Below are positions 57,010 to 64,000 of a DNA stretch of 64,000 nucleotides, in pieces; the stretch's first letter is position 1; the number at the start of each line of letters is the position of its first letter. The DNA is from Pristionchus mayeri (lineage: Eukaryota > Nematoda > Chromadorea > Rhabditida > Neodiplogasteridae). Location of the stretch: contig BTRK01000002.1 of the NCBI GenBank assembly GCA_036245805.1, forward strand, positions 38,298,661 to 38,362,660, in the 5' to 3' direction. Under the pieces are notes generated by a model. It was not told where the DNA came from, did not search any database, and saw only the letters and a list, made by a program, of their open reading frames with translations. Made by a program: the position numbers and the translations under genes.

Positions 57010-57090
57010 ACGCTCTCTTCATTCCGCACAATCTCTCTCGACCGGTGGAACGGCGAGAGAGTGTGCATATTGAAGAGACCGTGGTGTCAT
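57010..57090. repeat. Dispersed hairpin repeat, variant B
   Basis: CGCTCTCTTCATTCCGCACA left, TGTGCATATTGAAGAGACCG right, inner CTCTCTCG / CGAGAGAG. It lies in the last intron of the zinc-finger relic. Confidence 0.8.
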
Positions 57091-57519
57091 TTTTCGAACT
57101 CTAGGTGAGACCGTACCGGTGTGGATTCCACTACTGTCACAAGTGCTTCGTTCATGCCAGCAACAGGACAGAAAGAGAAGCAGAGATCTCACACTTTTCC
57201 TGTTAGCAACACCAATTTGTATAATTATTTCCTAATGGCACTTAAATAAAATTATATATCATACATTGTTTGTATCCTTGATGAAAGGTCTTCGTTATAT
57301 CATTACGTTTATCTCTCATTATCCGTTCCGATAATTACATGATTAATGAATGAATGAATGAATGATTCCGTGAGTGTGGTTAGTTCATCTGCTCTCTCAT
57401 TTCGAATTGTGTTGGCCTATCAAGAAGACTGTCGGCGGAGGAGTGAGAGTGAAATGGAGGGAGGGAGGGAGGGAGAGGGGATATATGTAGGGGAGAGAGA
57501 GGGGTGATATAGAGGGACA

Positions 57520-58690
57520 GCTCTTTACATTTACGCGGTCGTAACCAACCTTATTCTGTCCAGTGAGTTTGGCGATAAATATTATTGGCCTCTCGATTGT
57601 ACTCTCGATCTGTACCTTAATCTGTGCCTGCTCCCATTAATCCTCTGGCTGGCCTCCCTTGTAAGACTCACACTGGTGGGGACTTGAGCGAATCGATCGA
57701 GTTGGAGAGAATAGGAGGATACGATGGGGAGGAAGAAGGATAAAAAAGAAACATATATAGTCATCATGTTTCGGGAAAATATCCCCTTCTTCTGTACGGG
57801 CTATTTTTAGGTGCTAATGCGAATGTTGAATTATTTGAGAATCTTCTCGGTGGGCGGGGTCAGGGGGTGCGGAGCAAAGACTATCCATCCCTCTATCGAT
57901 CTCTCTCTCCCTCTCCTCATTCGATTCAGACCATACTCTCCCTCCATTCCGTTCTCTTTAATACAATTTTTCTAGTGTGCACTTTATTTTGCTATTTGTG
58001 CATTCGTCTCTTCACTTTTCATACTCTCCCGAGCAGAATGAAGATAATTCCCCGAATTCTATTCTGCTCATTGAATCCTTCCACACCCAGCTCCTTCTTG
58101 CTTTTACAGTATAGTACGTACTAATCGTTGATACTATGGCAGTTTCTCCGATCTAGAGTCGGAGGCAGCGTAACTTCTACGCATGATGAGGAAAACTACA
58201 TAAATAACGATTCAACACTACTAATAAATGTGAGTAATTCGTATGTCATCTCTTTCCGTGCCCACTTTATAACTGACTGTCAGTGTGGGGGGGTGATATA
58301 AAGATAGGGAGGGAGAGAGGAGATTAATTTCTTGTGTAGCTAGCTTGCAGTACTGCTGTGCAGTGACACACATAACCATGTACATAGAGTGTACCCTATT
58401 GCGGCCCTTCATAGACTGAAAGCACGGTTGAGACAGAGAAGGAGTGAGAGGGTCAGATGATTGATCTAATCCCATCATCATTATTTTGACAAGGATGCAC
58501 GCAATCCCCTTTGTGCAGTTGTGGCGTGCGCAATCGGCATTAAAACTATTACCCATTATAATCTTACCCCTTCCTTATTCTGGTGTCCCTCCTCACCTTA
58601 ATCGTCTGGTTGGTCTCTCTTGCAAAACTGACAGTGGTGGGAATTGAGTGAATCGATCTAAGTAGAGAGAAGAGTAGGAGAGGGGAAGGG
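57520..58690 (+). repeat. Segmental repeat unit, copies 2a (partial) and 2b
   Basis: 57520-57700 matches the end of the unit (ACATTTACGCGGTCGTAA, then CATTAATCCTCTGGCTGG). 57840-58680 is a nearly full copy (GGTGGGCGGGGTCAGGGGG, GCAGTTTCTCCGATCTAGAG, CCTTAATCGTCTGGTTGG, GACAGTGGTGGG). No coding signal. Confidence 0.7.
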
Positions 58691-59429
58691 AGGGGAAATT
58701 GAACAGAGAAAACAATCAGGTTTCCGAAAAAAATGCTTTCTCCAGAATTTTCTTACTGGCTTTACGTCTTGGGTCCCGATCCCGTAGATTCTACCTAACA
58801 CCTCTATGTTTACTCAACAATGAAGCATTTGCAGGTGACAACTTGCTGAATTGCGTGCAAATCTGACCGTATCTTCGTGCCTAGGCACCCCATTCGACAT
58901 GTAGTACGTATTCGATGTGAGTGTCACTTGATTTGTAACTTCTGAACTTTGGAAGCAATATAATTTGTTAGCACCTAGCACAATGGCTAATACATTCTTT
59001 GTAGGTCTTGGAAACAACTCTAGAAGAACAGCGGGCAAGATAGAGAGAAGAATACACTCCCCGAGGAGTGTATTCTTCTCTCTATTATGATAATTGAATA
59101 AATACCAATCGATAAATACTTAATTTGAACGGCTCGCAGTATTGTTCCAGACATTGATCGAACACCAAGGAAGGAATATTCGGAGTACGCGGGGTTTACA
59201 GGTTATGGCGGAGAAAGAAGATATAATTTCTAGATGAGGGAGTGAAAGACTCCTTCTGACAATTCTAATTCATGATGTTTGAGATAGCTCAAGCTGCTCT
59301 TTTTCAGCTAGCAATCAAGACCTTCGAAGTTTAAATTCTGGTGTTAGTCCGAACAACTGAAGGAATTTAACCAATAATATGATTCCACAGCATTTCGCAG
59401 TTTACGATTTGACTACGTCTCACGAGTAG
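58691..59429. other. Spacer between segmental repeats
   Basis: No exon supported. A perfect hairpin lies at 59044-59085 (AGAGAAGAATACACTCC, CGAGG, then its complement). Confidence 0.45.
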
Positions 59430-60260
59430 ATAGGGTCGGGGTGGGCGGATTCAGGGGCCGTGGTTCTCTTTCCTCGTTCACCTCAGATTATCGTGCTCCC
59501 CCAATCTCACCTCGTCCATACTTTTACTGTATGGTGTACTTTAGTGTGATATGTTGGGAATTTGTCGTCAATTCGGACACTCTATCGACCGGTCGAGTGG
59601 TGAGATAGCATAGACAGTTTCTCGGGCATTACTCCTGTTTATTGATCCGTTCCCTCCTCTGTCATTCGTTTTGTTACTAATAAAGCAATTGCAGTTTCAA
59701 CATCAACTCTACGCAAGAGGTGGACTGATGAGATAATACAATTTTCTTGGAAAATGACACTTTGTCAAAATATAAGCAAAGGAATTGCCAGAAAAGCCTT
59801 TGCTCAAATCGTGACAAAGTGTCCATTTCTCAAAATATTCTGCCAACTCATCGGTGCACCACGCAAGATGAGAAGGATGTAGAGAAGATGACCAAGACTA
59901 CAAATAAATGTGAGTTGTTGATCCGCCCTCATCTTTCTTTTCGAGCATGATCTCTCATGTTGTAGTGCGGAGGGTACTCATTCGATAGTTCATACCTGTC
60001 ACCTATGTAGGATATTGTAAGGACAGAGCGAGAGGATCATATCTAAAAAAAAGTGAAACAATAGAGGGCGCGAATGAGTGAGGACTGATGAAATCCCTTC
60101 TTTGATATCGATACATGCAATCCCCTTTGCACGGTGAGAGCACTGCAATAAACATTGCTGCCGCCTTTTCCATTAATCTGTTGCCCCTCCACCCTTAATC
60201 CTTGCTGATTGCAACGCTGCCAGCGGGGACTCGGGTTGATCGATCGAAGTATTGAGGAGT
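59430..60260 (+). repeat. Segmental repeat unit, diverged copy 3
   Basis: Same landmarks as copies 1 and 2, more diverged: GGGTGGGCGGATTCAGGGGC, CTACGCAAGAGG, AATGTGAGTTG, CCCTTAATCCTTGCTG and GCGGGGACTCGGG. Confidence 0.6.
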
Positions 60261-60872
60261 GGGGTTTTAGGTATTAGCAGGGAAGACAAAGAAATATAAT
60301 GGTCGAGTGAGAGAGTCGCGAAACGATCCCTACCCGCTTTTAGATTCTAACAAGAATCTGAATACTTTTCGAGCGCAGATTGGAATAGGGAATGTCTGGC
60401 GTTCTCTTCAGAGGGTTTTTTTCAGAAATTAAGGCGATTTTCACTGGTTGCAGTCTGATCAAGCATTCGAGAGTGAAAGCGACTGAGATTGCGAGGAAGT
60501 ATCATGAAATAGGGGAGGCGGAGGCGTAACGAGCTACCGTAACCCATATATCGATTGCAGTTGGAAGAACGGTGAACATGTGGTGCAGTTGCACAACATG
60601 ATGCTACTCGCAAAACAGACAATTTAAATGCACGCACTCAGGGCAATTGACCTTTCGATTCATTTCCCTTGACCTTTCCCTCCACCTCCCCTCACTCTCT
60701 CCTCTCCACTCGCTCCGGAACGGTCGTCACCGCGTATCCAGTGATGGTTGGTCACCATTTTCTCTTATTTTCTGGAAATTTCGCCCAACTAAAAGCTTCT
60801 AAAAGCATCGTACCGTACCAATCGATTGCATTACATTCTTAGGCAGAGTTTTAGCAATGAGAGAGTGAAGAG
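60261..60872. other. No gene seen
   Basis: Pyrimidine-rich run at 60670-60715. No exon supported on either strand. Confidence 0.4.
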
Positions 60873-61122
60873 AAGGAGGAGTAAAGGCAAAATTCAATTT
60901 TTAAACTTTCCATATGCACGGCCTAGATCCCCCCAAAGAAAAGAAGTTCCGAAATTTTAACATTGATATCTCCATTCCGAACAGAGCTATCGCTGGTTGG
61001 CTGGAAGCCAAATCAGGGAAAGCTCAGGCAACGTGCGAGAAAGCACGCGACTTGAAGAGAGTACCGTCCCTAATTGAAACATATTTCAGCCGGGCGCGCT
61101 TTTGCAGTTACTCCTCATTTAA
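60873..61122. mobile_element. ~250-bp MITE, copy 2
   Basis: AAGGAGGAGTAAA at the left and TTACTCCTCATTTAA at the right. The interior is colinear with 34209-34461: ATTTTAACATTGATATCTCC, GGAAGCCAAATCAGGGAAAG and AGCACGCGACTTG. The right end retains TTAA. The ends are slightly more degraded than in copy 1. Confidence 0.85.
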
Positions 61123-61130
61123 CCATCATT

Positions 61131-61331
61131 GCAGCACCCCCTTCTCCTGCTGCTGCTGCATGCAGCTGTTCTCCTCCAGCTGGACGGAGACAGTGTAAGA
61201 AGGCGACGACCTGTGGAGTATATCGATTGGACAACGTGCGGTTATGTGGTGAGATGATTTTGTCCGCGTACATAAATGTGCGCTTCTGTCGTGCTAAGAG
61301 AACGACTTGGCCGCCTCGCATCAATGACTAA
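61131..61331 (+). CDS. Cys-rich coding-like segment, unrecognised
   Basis: After CATTGCAG the frame stays open to TAA at 61329-61331. It reads PPSPAAAACSCSPPAGRRQC, then TTCGVYRLDNVRLCGEM and NVRFCRAKRTTWPPRIND. Cysteines are spaced, but no upstream exon is found because the MITE lies directly before it. The antisense strand is also open. Low support. Confidence 0.25.
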   Translation, partial: AAPPSPAAAACSCSPPAGRRQCKKATTCGVYRLDNVRLCGEMILSAYINVRFCRAKRTTWPPRIND

Positions 61332-61868
61332 CCGCAAAACTCGATGAATGTTAAATAATTATGTCATTTTGACTATGCACATCATATGGGAATTTGTTTA
61401 AAGGGATCCGGAAATCGAAAAACAAGTTTGTCTTAATTTGCGAGGCTTCGTCCCCTCATATTAATGCAATGTTTCAAAATAATTTTAAAAAATTGTTTAA
61501 ACGAGAAAATGGGCAAAGCCGGAGAATGGTATTTATTGGGGAGAGTGAATTAGGAAACATGGGACAATTACTGTATTAGAGCGAATTTGGAAAAAAATAC
61601 GGTATTTTTCCCAATTGATTTTTGCCTATGCCAGGCCATGCCAAGGTCCTTCGGTTTAATTGGGATATTTCTTTATATTGTTTTGCTTTTTCTCAGTAAT
61701 TTACGTTGTATTCCCTTTTCGGTGTTCTGATTTGTATTGGTGAACGCAGGATTAAACATATTACGGCTAATAACGGTGTTAAACCAGTTACTTTATGTCA
61801 TTGCATGTCCTCATTTTCGTTCTCATTCCGTGTTTATTGCTTCAAGTTGCTATCAGTTTAGTTAGTTT

Positions 61869-63535
61869 ATGGCGACATATACGTGCATCGCCTGTCCACT
61901 GCGCTCGAGCGATACTCGCGTCATTCCGTCCACTCCCGAGCTGAGAAGGGAATGGCTTCTCCGCTTCAACCTCGTCCACGACGAGTTCTTAGCATTGGAG
62001 GAGAAAGTTGCGAGCGTTCAAGCACAAGGCAAGCGGGCTAGACTCTGTCACAACCACTTTAAGGACTCGATCAACAAGAAAAACTCGTTGCCTGATGATG
62101 TGAGTCATTACCTTGCTTGCGTTATTGTCATTGTTGCCTGTGGGTTGTACTGAGCAATGCTGTAAAGATTTTCAATTGTATCATCAAGTATTTGTCGATT
62201 GCCTTACTCCGCTAGTTTAGCATCGGGAAGGGAGAAGGGGGGAAGGTCCACAACGTCTTCAGAGGGTGGACCAAGATCAAGACCAGGCAAGGACGTATTT
62301 CTATATTTCCGATATCCGCTATAATTATGCAATAGTATGCCCTGGAGAGGTAATACAATACAGGCGCAGAGGAGGCAATAGTACATGCAAACATGTCCAT
62401 TTTAACACGAATAGTATACACCACTTTTCCCCCTAAATCGTCTGTTTAGCATCGTGAGCAGACAGAAAGACCTCCTCGTCTTCAGAGAGCAGATCACGAC
62501 GAGGTTCAAGAGTCGAATTCTTTATTTCCGAAAGACTAGAATTATATCATAGTACGCTCTGGGAGGCAATCAGAGAAAATATAGGCCCGTTGGGGCGAGG
62601 ATACATCTAAACGGATATTTACTATTACAGTTCGAGCCCTTAGTGCACGAGCCAATCGATATGGTAGATGACATAGCCGATTCAATGTCCGACCTGCCAT
62701 TCCACATGCCGACTCCACAACACACTAGGTCTCAGGTGCGTACAACAATATATTTATTCAAAGAATCTCGAAATTCAAAAACAATAGAGAAAAAACAGAA
62801 AGAAAAATCAATTAGAAAAACGACGAAAGCCTCCTTACTAATTGCTATTAGCTTTATTCAAATGAAATCCATAAACGAAACAATAATTGAAATGCACTAG
62901 TATCATTTATTGCTAGGACAATAACGAGAAAATAATACTTCATATATTGGCATATCAATTTAGTCCTACGTCCAATCTCAACAAACGATGCTATCCGAAG
63001 TGACGTCAGAAACTGGTGTCCTATGTGACCCACCCACCACTAAACTACGCACCGACTACGTTCTAGTCAAGATGGACTGCCTCCTATCCTTCTTCTCTCG
63101 CTGCCACGAGTGTGGCATGAAGGAGATAAAGGACGACTCGTTCAAGTCGCACACCGTAGGATCAGCTCTGTGCCTGGAATGGTTTTGTAACGTGTGTGAA
63201 AGGATAGTCAAGTGGTCTTCTCAACCGGTGATCGAAGGCTACTTCGATTGAAACATTAAGTTGACAACAGCAGTGCACACCACTGCAGTTTCACTCCCGG
63301 TTAGTCTATATAAATCTATTGGAAAGTAGAACTACTTAGTATGAACGATCGCAATGTGCAATAACCCAGGAACGGCATTCAGAGACTACTGGAGGCTGGA
63401 AAAGCAATGCGGCTCGCCCTTCCTTGCTACCGAACCATGCGAAAAGAATTGAAAGAGATAGTTATGCCCGCCGTGAGTGTAGTATTCGCACGACGCATGG
63501 CACAAGCAGAAGCGACTGTGAGAGGAGCCAACCCA
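61869..63535 (+). pseudogene. THAP-domain, transposon-derived gene with an in-frame TGA
   Basis: Exons: 61869-62099, 62631-62735, 62964-63299, 63383-63535, all phase 0. Exon 1 is a THAP-like C2CH zinc finger: CIACPLRSSDTRVIPS, then REWLLRFNLVHDEFLAL and RLCHNHFKDS (Cys-x2-Cys ... Cys-x2-His). Exon 3 has FFSRCHECGMKE, CLEWFCNVCERIVKW and SSQP, a CxxC-type zinc ribbon followed by W.SQP, which I associate with nematode transposon-derived THAP proteins. TGA at 63249-63251 interrupts a frame that resumes NIKLTTAVHTTAVSLP and splices cleanly to exon 4 (LPCYRTMRKELKEIV). The stop therefore looks like a point mutation in a formerly longer gene. Alternatively the protein ends GYFD. THAP domains bind DNA. 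More exons may follow past 63535. Confidence 0.65.
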
Positions 63536-64000
63536 GTTAGTCGTTATTCCTCACACTATGAAAATTATAATCTTTCTAATCATTGTGGGCACTCTCACTC
63601 TTGTCTCACCTGATCCAGCTTCCTGCTCTTCTCATCCAGGCAGCTTGCGCCGCCCACCCTCAATGTCCCAATAAGGGGATACCAAATCTACCCAACAACC
63701 CCTGGTTTCCCCCACCTTTGGAACTCCTCCAACTTCGATCTTGACTTTTTAAGGAGATTCCGCGACGCCCGACACTGAAATGTATAGAGGCATTATGTAT
63801 ACTTCAAATATATTTGAGAGACACGGTAGAAAGAACAGATTCCAAAGGAGTGGCCGGGTGGGCATCTGAGGCAGAGATGTATGGTATCTGGGGTTACTGT
63901 ACTATCGATTAGGTACGGTATCTCGACTTTCTAAAAATAAAGTTAATTCGTGATTGCCGGGGTTACGGTAGGTTGGGGGAGGTTACGGTAGAGATGTATG
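63536..64000. other. Downstream of the THAP gene to window end
   Basis: Two acceptor-like sites (GATCCAG near 63620, CATCCAG near 63641) may start further THAP-gene exons, but no convincing protein was read. The last 100 bases carry repeated GGTTACGGTAG / GGTACGGTAT words. Confidence 0.35.

Larger units (their letters stand above)
55882..57206 (+). pseudogene. Degenerate GLI/ZIC-type C2H2 zinc-finger gene fragment
   Basis: Exons with matching phases: 55882-55967 (after TTGCAG), 56913-56987, 57110-57206, ending TAG with AATAAA at 57245. Exon 1 has DLIEHVHHKHI then CKWMGCEAAF, the C-x4-C start of a GLI-type finger. Exon 2 has HGCMKAFAKEEQLKHHVLFH, a GLI-like finger lacking its first cysteine. 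Exon 3 has PYRCGFHYCHKCFVHASNRTERE, like the finger after TGEKPY in GLI/ZIC proteins but without the final histidines. At least one finger half is missing between exons 1 and 2, where a 490-bp palindrome lies. The last junction works only with a GGTGAG acceptor. GLI-type factors bind DNA; this copy probably does not. Upstream exons were not found. Confidence 0.6.

Overview
The window is eukaryotic and reads as a free-living rhabditid or diplogastrid-type nematode. Genes are split by short GT-AG introns, many with TTTCAG-like acceptors. The gene content is nematode-like: a serpentine chemoreceptor, a MaoC/MFE-2 hydratase with a peroxisomal tail, a THAP-transposon gene, small secreted Cys-rich proteins and an expanded SH2-tyrosine-kinase family. 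Genes were assembled by hand from exon reading frames, splice signals and intron phase. No homology search was run.

Layout. 1-6371: end of one SH2-type tyrosine kinase gene, then a complete 24-exon paralogue (935-6371) coding for SH3, SH2, a degenerate kinase domain and an intact kinase domain in series. 7227-9648: decayed MaoC-type enoyl-CoA hydratase 2 copy (maoc-1-like) with a dead RTE LINE in intron 1. 9956-11686 (-): secreted Cys-rich protein, 205 aa, five exons. 12.5-16.6 kb: a dead CR1/Jockey-like LINE between two diverged direct repeats, plus a foldback MITE. 17.5-19.2 kb: coding-like exons I cannot name. 20.2-22.0 kb: two minisatellites. 22.4 kb (-): TATA-driven small secreted peptide. 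23736-32711 (-): complete 24-exon gene for a 708-aa Gln/Pro/Met-rich single-pass membrane protein.

32.7-43.9 kb is gene-poor: hairpin repeats, a MITE, a polypurine tract, (TC)n runs and a tRNA-Thr-like relic. 43921-45853 (-): complete 303-aa serpentine receptor. 46.5-53.9 kb (-): a RING-finger cluster (two genes and a broken third copy) invaded by two large foldback elements and a defective mariner. 54-60.3 kb: a segmentally repeated block enclosing a degenerate GLI-type zinc-finger gene whose intron holds a near-perfect 490-bp palindrome. 61.9-64 kb: THAP gene with an in-frame TGA.

The most interesting object is the kinase gene. Its order, SH2, then a kinase lacking key catalytic residues, then an intact kinase, copies the JAK layout (JH2-JH1), but an SH3 replaces the FERM domain. 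The two kinase halves share exon sizes, so the pair arose by internal duplication. An SH3-SH2-pseudokinase-kinase protein is, as far as I know, not a described class. A caution: two kinase exons and one RING exon are each exactly one base short beside a run of identical bases. These may be assembly errors rather than inactivating mutations.
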